Assembly: GCF_003353065.1 (NCBI RefSeq)
Contig: NZ_CP027806.1
Span: 2,686,501-2,750,500 of the forward strand
Source of the DNA: Cyclonatronum proteinivorum
GTDB lineage: Bacteria > Bacteroidota > Rhodothermia > Balneolales > Cyclonatronaceae
DNA: 64,000 nt
Direction of reading: 5' to 3'
Shown here: piece after piece, positions 28,634 through 37,787 of the stretch
How positions within the stretch are numbered: the stretch's first letter is position 1
Layout: each line of letters opens with the position of its first letter
The notes under the pieces: generated by a model
The model's input: only the letters and a program-made list of their open reading frames with translations
Told to the model about the DNA's origin: nothing
Database searches by the model: none
Program-made: the position numbers and the translations under genes

Positions 28634-29347
28634 TCAGCTAAACCACAGGCGGGCGTCAACCAGCTTTTTCATGCCGTAAAAGACAAGGTTGGCATTCACA
28701 ACGGCCCGCCGCTCAATACGTTTGGCGAGCCAGTCGCCGTCGCCACCGGTTACATAAAGGGCCGCAAGATAGTCGTAACGGCGCACCAATCCATCAACGG
28801 CAGAAATAAATGCACCGGAGAGTCCCCAGCGCACGGAATCTTCGGTATTTTTACCGGGCCATTTCATGGGGATATCGCGAACCACTTTCGGCAGACCGGG
28901 CGCATGTTGCTGCAGGGCTTTTTCCCACAGCGCCATACCCGGCATGATTACGCCGCCGCGATATACGCCGCGGTCATCCATATAATCGATGGTGCATGCC
29001 GTACCGGCGTCAATTACAATGACCGGCTGTTCAGCCAGCGTCCGCGCCCCAAGGCAGGCCATGTAGCGATCCATCCCAAGCGTTTCTTTTGATTCATAAT
29101 CGATTGATTTGGCAGGGATATCTTCAATCGTAAACCATTGCAGCACTTTAGATTCCCCCATCGCTTCCTTGATTGCCTCCGTTGCTTCGGCAACGACCGA
29201 AATGCCAACCGTTTCCTTACCTTGCTGCCTGATCCAGTTTCCGGCTTCCGCAGCGTGCTCGGTGGGCGCATTATACAGTTCCTGCCAGCTGTTACCGGAC
29301 CATGTTTTGATTTTTATGCGCGTGTTGCCAATATCAAGAAAATTCAT
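28634..29347 (-). CDS. coaX: Type III pantothenate kinase
   Basis: A 237-aa cytoplasmic enzyme that phosphorylates pantothenate in the first step of coenzyme A synthesis. It has the ASKHA-fold phosphate loop 'DIGNTRIK' at the N-terminus, the second motif 'VIDAGTACTIDYMD', and 'YRGGVIMPGMALWEKAL' and 'GLP' regions typical of CoaX. It is slightly short but within family range. It is the first gene of a minus-strand run with the S9 peptidases and has no metabolic partner nearby. Confidence 0.92.
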   Translation of the reverse strand: MNFLDIGNTRIKIKTWSGNSWQELYNAPTEHAAEAGNWIRQQGKETVGISVVAEATEAIKEAMGESKVLQWFTIEDIPAKSIDYESKETLGMDRYMACLGARTLAEQPVIVIDAGTACTIDYMDDRGVYRGGVIMPGMALWEKALQQHAPGLPKVVRDIPMKWPGKNTEDSVRWGLSGAFISAVDGLVRRYDYLAALYVTGGDGDWLAKRIERRAVVNANLVFYGMKKLVDARLWFS

Positions 29348-29731
29348 GTGCTTAGTCTAAAAATCGGGTTGAAGGGTATTTGATAAAGCGCCCAATGAAC
29401 GGATCTAACAAAGGTAGGAATATAAGGAAGCCGCGGTTTTACAGCGTTCAGATTAAAGCGGAATATGTAAAATCAGTTTAAGCCGGATTTCTCAGGGTCA
29501 TATAAAAAAACCAGTGCAGGACGCAAATTCCGGCTGAAAAATACGGCTTAGACCGCTGTTTCAAATGAAGCTATCCAAAACGAAGAAACAGAATCAAAAC
29601 CTGCGCCGGTTAACGGGTGCGATGGCTTTGTCAATAAGCGGATAGCACGGCAGATGGTGCGGTTAAACGTTTGAACGCCATACTGATGTTAGTCTGTCGT
29701 AATTACCAATCACCCTAAAATATTATCTTTC
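29348..29731. other. Divergent intergenic region
   Basis: About 385 bp between coaX (minus) and an SDR gene (plus). No repeat, RNA or small gene was recognised. It must contain both promoters. Confidence 0.3.
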
Positions 29732-30445
29732 ATGAATATTACCGACAAAAACGTCATCATCACGGGAGCAAGTAGCGGCATTGGGGCGGCATTTGCTAAA
29801 GCCATTATCGAAAAAGGGGGCGTGGTGTACGGCATTGCACGGCGTCAGGAGCGGCTGCAGGAGCTGCAGCGGGATCTGGGCGATCGCTTTCATCCGGTCG
29901 TGCTCGATATCACCGATGAACCTGCCGTAAGCACCTGGGTCGAAGCGACCTTCAGCGCCGGAAACTATCCCGACGCCCTCATCAACAACGCAGGACTCGG
30001 CAAATTTGGCAATGTCGAAGACCTGAGTCTTGACGACTGGCACACCATGATGAATGTGAACCTTAACGGCGTGTTTTACCTCACCCGGAAAATCGTGCCG
30101 ATGATGAAACAAAATCCGGCGCACTGCCACATCATTAATATAGCTTCTGTCGCGGGTCTGATGGGCAACCCAACCATATCAGGCTACAACGTCACCAAAT
30201 TCGGGCTGCGCGGTTTCTCCGACGCCCTGTTCAAGGAGCTCCGCTACGACGCCATCAAGGTCACCTGCGTATTCCCGGGATCCATCGCGACCGAGTTTTT
30301 TGACCTCGCAGGCTCCTCCACACATCCCAACATGATGCAGGCGCAGGATGTCGCCAGTACCATCGTGCACATTCTCGAAACCCCGGATAATTTCCTGATT
30401 GACGAAATTACGCTGCGCCCCCTCAACCCCAAGCGGCCGGAATAA
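29732..30445 (+). CDS. Short-chain dehydrogenase/reductase (SDR)
   Basis: A 237-aa NAD(P)-dependent oxidoreductase. The cofactor motif 'ITGASSGIGAAF' is at residues ~10-21, 'NNAG' near 86, and the catalytic Ser in 'NIASVAGLMG' with YxxxK 'YNVTK'. The 'VFPGSIATEF' segment follows. It resembles 3-oxoacyl-ACP-reductase-like/YdfG-type SDRs; the substrate is unknown. It stands alone and is followed by a good terminator. Confidence 0.9.
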   Translation: MNITDKNVIITGASSGIGAAFAKAIIEKGGVVYGIARRQERLQELQRDLGDRFHPVVLDITDEPAVSTWVEATFSAGNYPDALINNAGLGKFGNVEDLSLDDWHTMMNVNLNGVFYLTRKIVPMMKQNPAHCHIINIASVAGLMGNPTISGYNVTKFGLRGFSDALFKELRYDAIKVTCVFPGSIATEFFDLAGSSTHPNMMQAQDVASTIVHILETPDNFLIDEITLRPLNPKRPE

Positions 30446-30476
30446 GCGGATAGCTGATTTTATCCCCTTTTTAATC

Positions 30477-30518
30477 CAAAAAAGCCTGCCCGAATTAACT
30501 TTCAGGCAGGCTTTTTTT
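30477..30518 (+). terminator. Intrinsic terminator of the SDR gene
   Basis: Hairpin AAAAGCCTGCC / GGCAGGCTTTT with a ~14-nt loop, followed by T7. It can work on both strands and also lies 50 bp after the stop of the converging M28 gene. Confidence 0.9.
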
Positions 30519-30567
30519 ATAGGGATGTTAGGTTTCGGGTGATGGGTTCCCGCCCCTTCCGAAAAAC

Positions 30568-32217
30568 TTAATTTGCGCTCAGCTCCGGACCCGGTTTGCG
30601 CGGCAGGCGCTCATCAAGCATAGCCGTGTGGTACGCGAAGGTTGCAACAATCACGGCATTGCGCATAAGGTCCTGCGGAACAAGGCGCTCGTACGTATCC
30701 ATATTGGAGTGATGGCTGAGCGTGAAGTACTCGAGCGGATCCTGAATAAACTGAAAGCCGGGCAAACCTACGCGGTCAAACACCACGTGATCGGTTGATC
30801 CGGTATTGGCCCATGAAACCGTCTCGGTACCCCAGTCGGCAAACGGCAGCAACCAGGTGCGGAAGAGATTGCGCACAGCGTCATTTTGCTGCAGATAAAT
30901 GCCGCGGATTTGCCCCGCACCATTATCCACATTGAAGTAGGCCGAGAATTTATCATAACCATCGAGTCTTGTAATGGAAGAAGGCGAAGCCGGATTGCCT
31001 TCGGGCCGTGCCAGGTAGGTTTCTACAAACTCGCGGCTTCCGATCAGCCCCTGTTCTTCCCCGCTCCACAGTGCGATTTTAATGGTCCGCCGTGGTGCGA
31101 CACCGGCTTCCTGCAAAATGCGCATGGCTTCAAGCATAACGACAGAACCCGCAGCATTATCGGTTGCACCGGTCCCGGTATGCCAGCTGTCAAGGTGCGC
31201 GCCGATTACAACAAATTCATCTTTCAGATCAGGATCTGTGCCGGGAATGGAGCCGATGGTGTTCCAGCCCATAAGGTTCTCTTCCTGAAAGCGCACACGC
31301 AGGTCCATTTCCAGCTCAACGGTTTTGCCGTGTTGCAGCATGCGGAAAATGCGGCCGTAATGCTCCCGTGCAAGAGATACCTGCGGCACAGGTGTCGGGG
31401 CGTCGATCTGATGCGGACGCGGACGCTCACCCCAGGGCGTACCCGGAGGCGCAGGCAATGTAGCACCTGAAATGGCAACCTGACCGCTCCAGCCGCGGTA
31501 ACTTTCATCAAGAATTGCAAGGGGCCTTTCTTCCATCAGAAACTGTGCACGCTCATAAGCCGCTTGCTGACGCGCAATCCAGGCTGCGTTCGGGCTTTGT
31601 CCGCCTTGCTGACCAGTAGCAATGCGCTGCGTAGCATTGGCCAGACGAAGGAGGCTCTCATCGGTATGCCGGCGGGCAATAGCGTCCCAGTGCAGCTGCG
31701 GCTCGGCGGGCTCGGCGATCATCACGAATTTACCTTCCAGCCTGCCGCGCCAGTAATCAAAATCTTTCTCCTCTGTAATTTCGAGAAAAACGACTTCCCC
31801 GCTTACAGCTTCATCATAACCGGGCGACCATGCTTTCGGGTACGCGATAACCGGAAAATACGTCTGATCGCTTTGTGCATGCATGGCAAAGCGGGTGAGC
31901 TCCCAGCCGCGACCGAACGGTCCCCACTCATGCTGATACACATTTTGCAGGCCGAAGCTTTCCATCATCTCCGCAGCCCACTCGTTGGCTCGGTACATCT
32001 GCGGGGAATTGGTAAGACGGGGACCAATCACATCGGTGAGATAGCTTGCCATATCCATAATCTGTGAGCGCTCTATGCCCTCTTCGATGAAGGTGTTGAC
32101 CATATCCATGTTAACGGTGGGCTCATCGATGGACTGTGTCCATGCCGGAGCTGCGGTAAACAGTACGGCAGCTGTGAATACAAACAGGAGCTGTATTTTT
32201 AGTAAGAAGTTGTTCAT
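30568..32217 (-). CDS. M28 family zinc aminopeptidase, secreted
   Basis: A 549-aa exported di-zinc exopeptidase with a signal peptide (~1-28, ending 'AWTQS'). The M28 catalytic domain (~330-530) carries metal ligands in 'VIGAHLDSWHTGTGATDNAAGS' (His and bridging Asp) and the general base and ligand pair in 'ALWSGEEQGLIGS'. A later Asp and His are in 'FNVDNGAG' and 'TLSHHSNMDTYE'. The preceding ~150-290 region resembles a PA-like insert. It likely trims N-terminal residues from peptides outside the cytoplasm, fitting the peptidase-rich setting. It is monocistronic by context. Confidence 0.9.
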   Translation of the reverse strand: MNNFLLKIQLLFVFTAAVLFTAAPAWTQSIDEPTVNMDMVNTFIEEGIERSQIMDMASYLTDVIGPRLTNSPQMYRANEWAAEMMESFGLQNVYQHEWGPFGRGWELTRFAMHAQSDQTYFPVIAYPKAWSPGYDEAVSGEVVFLEITEEKDFDYWRGRLEGKFVMIAEPAEPQLHWDAIARRHTDESLLRLANATQRIATGQQGGQSPNAAWIARQQAAYERAQFLMEERPLAILDESYRGWSGQVAISGATLPAPPGTPWGERPRPHQIDAPTPVPQVSLAREHYGRIFRMLQHGKTVELEMDLRVRFQEENLMGWNTIGSIPGTDPDLKDEFVVIGAHLDSWHTGTGATDNAAGSVVMLEAMRILQEAGVAPRRTIKIALWSGEEQGLIGSREFVETYLARPEGNPASPSSITRLDGYDKFSAYFNVDNGAGQIRGIYLQQNDAVRNLFRTWLLPFADWGTETVSWANTGSTDHVVFDRVGLPGFQFIQDPLEYFTLSHHSNMDTYERLVPQDLMRNAVIVATFAYHTAMLDERLPRKPGPELSAN

Positions 32218-32474
32218 ACGCTATTGGTTATTCTGACGGTTGAGATGAATAAGATTGAAGCTCCGAATTTGCAGAAAAATGGGGACTTATAAAGCGCGCA
32301 GATGAAAAAATTTGATAAGGCGAGCGTCAATGTTTGCATGTAGCCTATACCATAAAAAAAGTGCCGGTTTTTTGGCGTTCATCCTGCCCATTATTTTTAG
32401 CGATGTGGATAACTCCTTCTTGAAATGCGCTCAATTGTGCTGTATATTATAAATCTGTATTTAAACGACTACAC

Positions 32475-32565
<91 letters not shown>

Positions 32566-32617
32566 CAAAAAAGCCCGGCCTGAATGTTATCCTACACATT
32601 CAGGCCGGGCTTTTTTG
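32566..32617 (+). terminator. Intrinsic terminator after tRNA-Ser
   Basis: A very strong hairpin: AAAAAAGCCCGGCCTGAATG pairs with CATTCAGGCCGGGCTTTTTT across a short loop. It starts at the base after the tRNA CCA. Confidence 0.95.
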
Positions 32618-32764
32618 TGAAAATAAAACTTGCTTCATCCTTACTGCAAAATGCCGGAGAAGCTTTTTGCCACATCAAACTTTCAGAAGCTCAGAAAAAT
32701 GTAAGGAAATCTGGCAACACCTGTTTTTCGGGATGGCCATTTTTCGAGCTCAGTAGCCTTCCAC

Positions 32765-33418
32765 CTAAAACAAAAAACGGTGTCTTGAGTACGTAGGTAC
32801 CGCTGCGCCGTTATGCTGTGCTGGCATGAAGACCCAATTGCTTGCCGCGCGAATGCTTTCTTCCATAATGCCATACCCTATGGCCGGAATCTGTTCACGC
32901 GTACCATCGGGACCGATGCGATGTATGGCTGAAATGGTGACTTCTTCTACCCGGCCTTCTTCATTAACCAAAAGGGTAACCTGTACCTCGACCTGAAAAT
33001 CAAGCTCCCGGGCTTCCTGCGGGGTTACGGCCTCAACAATTCTGCGGACGCGCGCGGGTCTGTCAGGGTTGCCCACAACACCTTGTTGTGCCTGTTGCGG
33101 CGCTTCAAACCCTTCAAAGTCCGTTAGGAGATCGAATTCGGTGAAATCCGGCTCATCTTCCAGCACCCGGTCACTAATCTCGGGAGGCGCAAAACGGGGG
33201 CGCGGGGGAGGCGGGGGCACTTCAGCTTGTACGGTAATGGAAACGTCATCAATGATGAGTTCATCCCACACCATCCCGCTCAGTTGCTGTGTTTCGGGTT
33301 TCCAGTCCCCTAAACGAAAAGCCAGAATCAACAACAGTAAGGCCACAGCGATTGCACATTTCATCCGCTGATGATAGCTTAGACTATGCCCGAAAAGTGA
33401 AATTACGTTTCTCTTCAT
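32765..33418 (-). CDS. TonB family energy transducer
   Basis: A 217-aa inner-membrane protein. One membrane helix (~20-37, 'KCAIAVALLLLILAFRL') follows a short cytoplasmic N-terminus. Next come a proline-rich stretch ('AEVPPPPPRPRFAPPE') and a C-terminal TonB fold (~135-217) with 'VEVQVTLLVNEEGRVEEVTI' and 'WVFMPAQHNGAAVPTYSRHRFLF'. It would transmit proton-motive energy from ExbB/ExbD to outer-membrane receptors such as those at both window ends; no exbB or exbD is present here. It is the last gene of the probable operon accC-murQ-plsC-tonB (26-bp gap to plsC). Confidence 0.85.
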   Translation of the reverse strand: MKRNVISLFGHSLSYHQRMKCAIAVALLLLILAFRLGDWKPETQQLSGMVWDELIIDDVSITVQAEVPPPPPRPRFAPPEISDRVLEDEPDFTEFDLLTDFEGFEAPQQAQQGVVGNPDRPARVRRIVEAVTPQEARELDFQVEVQVTLLVNEEGRVEEVTISAIHRIGPDGTREQIPAIGYGIMEESIRAASNWVFMPAQHNGAAVPTYSRHRFLF

Positions 33419-33444
33419 AGCCTTACAAACGCCTGGATTCGGGC

Positions 33445-34191
33445 TTATCGTTTATCAGAAGCCTTTAGTTTTCTGAGCCTTGTAAGCTCCTCAGATACCA
33501 GCTGATGGACATGTGCCGCGTAGGTATTAACTGAATCAAAATCGGCAGGATAAACGGGGTCAAGTACGGACACATGAAGGTCGCCGCGCAGGTTCATTTC
33601 CCAGGTATCAGGTTTGATACAGTCAAAGGTGCCCTCAACAACAAGCGGCTGAATGGGAAACTGATTGTCAATTGATGCATGAAACGCTCCTTTTTTAAAG
33701 GGTTTCAGGTTTCCGTCGCGGGTTCGGGTACCTTCAGGAAAAATCATCACGCTTGTACCGTCTTTGATGGGCGCTTTCATTTTGAGCAATGATTTAGCCG
33801 CGCCCTTCGATCCGCGGTCTACGGAAATATGCCCGGCACTGTACATCAGCCAGCCCACGATAGGAATTTTGAACAGTTCTTTTTTTGAAACCCACTTCAT
33901 ATTTACCGGCAAGGTTGCAAGCAAAGGCATATCCAGAAAACTCTGGTGATTTGCAATCCGGATCATGCCGGGTTTGCCATCGGTCAGTTTTTCCAGATTG
34001 TGATAATGACGCTTCCAGAGCGGGTTAAGCACAATGATGGATTTGCCGAAAAACATCATCACGGCATTCGGCAAACGATGATGCGGATCGAACATAAAGG
34101 TGAAGATCCGGATAAGAAATGCGAAAAGGAAAGAAGGAATGAAGGACAGTCCGTAAGCGAGCCACAAGAGTGCGCTGAACAATTTATTCAT
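33445..34191 (-). CDS. plsC: 1-acyl-sn-glycerol-3-phosphate acyltransferase
   Basis: A 248-aa membrane-associated enzyme that adds the second acyl chain to lysophosphatidate in phospholipid synthesis. The N-terminal hydrophobic segment is at ~4-32. The acyltransferase block I 'NHQSFLDMPLL' (HxxxxD), 'VSKKELFKIPIVGW', and block III 'FPEGTRTRDGNLKPFKKGAF' are all intact. The start codon overlaps the end of murQ by 8 bp, which implies translational coupling. A promiscuous acyltransferase of the same family is the only other reading. Confidence 0.9.
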   Translation of the reverse strand: MNKLFSALLWLAYGLSFIPSFLFAFLIRIFTFMFDPHHRLPNAVMMFFGKSIIVLNPLWKRHYHNLEKLTDGKPGMIRIANHQSFLDMPLLATLPVNMKWVSKKELFKIPIVGWLMYSAGHISVDRGSKGAAKSLLKMKAPIKDGTSVMIFPEGTRTRDGNLKPFKKGAFHASIDNQFPIQPLVVEGTFDCIKPDTWEMNLRGDLHVSVLDPVYPADFDSVNTYAAHVHQLVSEELTRLRKLKASDKR

Positions 34192-35128
34192 CTGATTTTT
34201 TTTCTGTGGAAGTTAACGCTTTCCTGATAAATCCATCGCTTGCCTCAAGTCTGCGGCGGGCTTGCTGTGCGCTGAGTCCGCTGAGCGCCATCAGCAAAGC
34301 GGTTTTAACATGCCCATGACTTTCTTGCAGTAAGGCTACAGCTTCATCATAAGACACACCGGCATAGGTAACGAGTATGCGTCGTGCCCGTTCGTGCAGT
34401 TTTTGATTGGAAAGCTGAAGGTCAACCATCACATTGTGCCACACTTTTCCAAGGCGAATCATCGCACCTGTTGTAATCATGTTGCAGACCATTTTCTGGG
34501 CTGTTCCGCTTTTAAGGCGGGTGCTGCCGGCAATGACTTCCGGACCAACTTCTGCCGCTATGAGAATGTCGGGTTTGAGTTCTTTCGGGAGTTGTCCGGG
34601 CTTAACGCAGCACACAAAGATAGTGGCAGCGCCGCGTCGTTTGCCTTCGGCCATAGCGCCAAGAACGTAGGGCGTTCTGCCGCTTGCAGCAAGGCCGCAA
34701 AGGGTGTCGTTGGGCCCCAAGCTGAGCGCGCTGACATCGGCTGCCCCCTGCCCGAGATCATCTTCTGCACCTTCAACCGCCTTAAAAACAGCCTGTTGAC
34801 CACCTGCAATTATACCTTGCACCATTTCTGGGGGGCTTCCGAAAGTAGGCGGACACTCAGATGCGTCCAAAATACCGAGGCGCCCGCTCGTACCGGAACC
34901 GGCATAAATCAGGCGTCCGCCATTTTTGAAGGATTGGGCAACCTGTTCTATCGCCTGAGCAATGGCGTGTTTTTGCTTCCCTACAGCCGCGGCGACTTCG
35001 GCGTCCTGCGCATTCATCAGCTCCGCTATTTCAAGCGGGGAGGCAAGGTCGATTTCCCGGGTTGCGGGATTGAATTGCTCGGTCTCAAGTCGACCGAGCA
35101 ATTCTGAGAGATGTTGGGTTTGTGACAA
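34184..35128 (-). CDS. murQ: N-acetylmuramic acid 6-phosphate etherase
   Basis: A 314-aa cytoplasmic SIS-domain enzyme that splits the lactyl ether of MurNAc 6-phosphate to give GlcNAc 6-phosphate during cell-wall recycling. The signature 'YAGSGTSGRLGILDASECPPTFG' region (cited in part) sits at ~75-97. 'LAASGRTPYVLGAM', 'STRLKSGTAQKMVCNMITTGAM' and the C-terminal UBA-like helices are standard. No MurNAc kinase, anhydro-MurNAc kinase or phosphotransferase gene is nearby. Second in the operon after accC (27-bp gap). Confidence 0.95.
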   Translation of the reverse strand: MSQTQHLSELLGRLETEQFNPATREIDLASPLEIAELMNAQDAEVAAAVGKQKHAIAQAIEQVAQSFKNGGRLIYAGSGTSGRLGILDASECPPTFGSPPEMVQGIIAGGQQAVFKAVEGAEDDLGQGAADVSALSLGPNDTLCGLAASGRTPYVLGAMAEGKRRGAATIFVCCVKPGQLPKELKPDILIAAEVGPEVIAGSTRLKSGTAQKMVCNMITTGAMIRLGKVWHNVMVDLQLSNQKLHERARRILVTYAGVSYDEAVALLQESHGHVKTALLMALSGLSAQQARRRLEASDGFIRKALTSTEKKSDE

Positions 35129-35155
35129 AACAGAACGTCTTGAAATGAGTCCGGA

Positions 35156-36673
35156 TCAGGAGCGTCTGTTACGCCACCACAGCGAACTTGCGTGCGCCAT
35201 TTCATCGAATTCCGGATCTTTGTTCTTTCCGTTCATGGGCACCGCTGAGTGCACTTCAGGTACGAAATGCTCATGCAATAAAGCTGCGGCAAGATGGGAG
35301 ACGTCTTCATTCATACGGAGTTCGGCCGGCTTGTAATAGCTGCCAATAAAATGGGTGTCGTAGGTACCCGAATTAAAGACCGGATGCAGCATGGTGAAAT
35401 GACAGAACGGAATCGTTGTTTTACAGCCATCAATCTGAAACTCTTCCAGGGCAACCCGCATGCGTCGGATCGCTTCGTCGCGGTCTTTACCGTAGGTGAC
35501 GAGTTTGGCGAGTAAGGGATCATAGTTGATCGTAACCGTCTGCCCGGCTTCTATCCCCGCGTCCACACGCACGCCGGGTCCTGAAGGCAGTTTGAAACGT
35601 TTCAGGTAGCCTGTACTTGGCATGAAGTTTTCCTCGGGATCTTCGGCGCAAATACGACATTCGATGGAGTGCCCTGTAATGGTGACATCCTGTTGTTTGA
35701 TCGGAAGCTTTTTACCTTCGGCTACGAGCAACTGCAAAGCTACCAAATCCAGACCGGTAATAAATTCCGTGACGGGGTGCTCAACCTGAAGGCGCGTATT
35801 CATCTCCAAAAAGTAGAAATTGCGGTGTTTATCCGCGAGAAATTCAACGGTACCGGCGCCTACGTATCCGCAGCTTTGCGCGGCTTTAACGGCAACTTCT
35901 GCCATTGCTGCCCGCATATCGTCATCTAAAAACGGGCTTGGCGCCTCTTCAACAACTTTCTGATGGCGGCGCTGTACCGAGCATTCCCGGTCAAAAAGGT
36001 GCAGCACATTTCCGTGCGTATCCGCAATTATCTGAAATTCAATGTGCCGCGGGTTTTCAAGGTATTTTTCAACATAAACCCTATCGTCCCCGAAAGCACT
36101 CATTGCCTCAGATTTGGCCGTACGGATACTTGATGCAAAATCTTCTTTTTTGTAAACAATCCGCATTCCCTTTCCACCGCCTCCGGCAGCCGCTTTAATC
36201 ATAACGGGATACCCGATTTGGGCGGCAACCATTTCGGCTTCAGCAATGTCTTTAAGAGCTGTCGCAGTACCCGGCGGCAGGGGCACTTTGTTGGCTTCCA
36301 TCAGTTCGCGGGCTTTGGTTTTGTCACCCATAGCTTCAATGGCTTCGGGTGTCGGACCAATGAAAATGATGTCATTTTCCTTACATTTCTGTGCAAAAAC
36401 ACTGTTTTCACTCAGGAAGCCGTATCCCGGATGGATAGCGTCTGCCCCGGTTACTCTGGCAGCTTCCAGGATTTTTTCCATCACGAGATAGCTTTTTGAA
36501 GATGCCGCTTCACCAAGACAAACCCCTTCATCAGCAAGCTGCACATGCGGCATACCGGCGTCAACTTCCGAATATACCGCTACTGTTTTAATGCCAAGCT
36601 GCCGGCAGCTGCGAATGACGCGAACAGCTATTTCACCACGATTCGCGATTAATACTTTTTTAATTTCAGGCAT
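35156..36673 (-). CDS. accC: Biotin carboxylase subunit of an acyl-CoA carboxylase
   Basis: A 505-aa ATP-grasp enzyme that carboxylates biotin on a carrier protein. N-domain 'KVLIANRGEIAVRVIRSC'; ATP-grasp glycine loop 'KAAAGGGGKGMRIV'; 'RDCSVQRRHQK'-type motif seen as 'DRECSVQRRHQKVVEE'; active-site 'EMNTRLQVEHPVTE'. The family core is about 450 aa; the last ~50 residues ('HEHFVPEVHSAVPMNGK'...) form an extension seen in propionyl/acetyl-CoA carboxylase subunits of related bacteria. No accB or carboxyltransferase gene is adjacent. It is the first gene of the run with murQ, plsC and tonB. Confidence 0.93.
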   Translation of the reverse strand: MPEIKKVLIANRGEIAVRVIRSCRQLGIKTVAVYSEVDAGMPHVQLADEGVCLGEAASSKSYLVMEKILEAARVTGADAIHPGYGFLSENSVFAQKCKENDIIFIGPTPEAIEAMGDKTKARELMEANKVPLPPGTATALKDIAEAEMVAAQIGYPVMIKAAAGGGGKGMRIVYKKEDFASSIRTAKSEAMSAFGDDRVYVEKYLENPRHIEFQIIADTHGNVLHLFDRECSVQRRHQKVVEEAPSPFLDDDMRAAMAEVAVKAAQSCGYVGAGTVEFLADKHRNFYFLEMNTRLQVEHPVTEFITGLDLVALQLLVAEGKKLPIKQQDVTITGHSIECRICAEDPEENFMPSTGYLKRFKLPSGPGVRVDAGIEAGQTVTINYDPLLAKLVTYGKDRDEAIRRMRVALEEFQIDGCKTTIPFCHFTMLHPVFNSGTYDTHFIGSYYKPAELRMNEDVSHLAAALLHEHFVPEVHSAVPMNGKNKDPEFDEMAHASSLWWRNRRS

Positions 36674-36812
36674 AGCAAATACTTTTTAGGATGGTAGCAC
36701 GAATAAAATAAGCTCTCCGAAAACAGCACAGCAAACTGATGCGCACGCATTCCGGACACTGCGGTTAACAGCAATTAATATACTACCTAAAGCGGAAAAT
36801 CGCTTATTAAAC

Positions 36813-37520
36813 TCAGGGTATATGATTGGAAAACAGCTTTTTTTGGGTTTCTAAATCTGTGCTTAGCCCTTCATGGCATACATCAAACTGATGGGGTACA
36901 TTCCGGTGATCGAAATAGTCAGACAGGGCTTCGGCTTCCTCATAATGATCATCCCCCGGATAGGTTGCAATCCGGATATCTGTTTTGCGGATGTCATCAA
37001 GGTAGAATTCATCCGAAAGGTGCGGAAGATATTCAATCGGATTGTTGTAATAGTAGTCTTCATCAACAGAACCGTCGAAGTGCGGTCTCATATCGTATAT
37101 CCCACCGATAGCAATACATTTATTGAATTTGGAAGGGTGACGTAACAGCATATTTGTTACCAAATACCCCCCTGCCCCTACACCGGCGGATATAATAAAG
37201 GGTTTACCCGTTTTTTTCAGGATACGAGGTATAAGTTCATCAATAACAAAACTTTCCAGATGAAGATACTCTACCAGGCGCTTGCGGGGATCCTGTTCCG
37301 TATCAAAGATGAGCTTGTAATCCGGAGATTCAAGCGTGAATACAATATTGTAATCATTCTCGATTTGGTAGGCTATGCTTGACAGAAACTGACCGTCAGC
37401 GTCGGAGGCGTCACAAAGCGTATTGAAAAAAAGTACAGGTGTACCGCTATTGCCGTAAATTCTGATGACGGCTTCACCTCCTAAGCTGGGACTATTCCAT
37501 TTTTCTGTGATACATTCCAT
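36813..37520 (-). CDS. Alpha/beta-hydrolase (esterase)-like protein lacking the nucleophile serine
   Basis: A 235-aa soluble protein resembling the COG4947-type esterase family (compact alpha/beta hydrolases with 'YGxxGxPVLxFP' near the N-terminus, here 'IYGNSGTPVLFFNT', and 'SAGxxxGGYLVTNMLLRHP'). The nucleophile elbow, normally G-x-S-x-G, reads GVGAG, so Gly replaces Ser. 'AIGGIYDMRPHFDG' and a C-terminal His ('CHEGLSTD') remain. It is therefore probably not an esterase and may be a structural or regulatory relative. It stands alone, with ~140 bp to accC. Confidence 0.7.
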   Translation of the reverse strand: MECITEKWNSPSLGGEAVIRIYGNSGTPVLFFNTLCDASDADGQFLSSIAYQIENDYNIVFTLESPDYKLIFDTEQDPRKRLVEYLHLESFVIDELIPRILKKTGKPFIISAGVGAGGYLVTNMLLRHPSKFNKCIAIGGIYDMRPHFDGSVDEDYYYNNPIEYLPHLSDEFYLDDIRKTDIRIATYPGDDHYEEAEALSDYFDHRNVPHQFDVCHEGLSTDLETQKKLFSNHIP

Positions 37521-37787
37521 GGCTGATTTCTTTTGATGGGGTAAAAAATTAAATGGGCAGGTCTTACACTGATTTTGACAAAGGATATAAGCGTTGAACC
37601 TTCAGGGGTTTGCTTTTCCGAAAAATAGCGTACTCAGGCGTTTTTTTGTTTTGCGTATGAATAGATTTTCTGAGCTTCAGCTGTTGACTACCTATTGTTT
37701 TTACTACGCATGGGTACTACAGCATTCGGTATTCAAAAACCAAAATGTTCGTTTTTTAGGCAGGCTTACAGATACCGGGCACATATT

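Noticed and set aside
32780-32830. String with GTACGTAGGTACC and GCTGGCATGAA resembling the MITE hairpin core
   Set aside because: It is the coding end of the TonB-family gene, similarity is limited to short words, and no terminal repeats are present.
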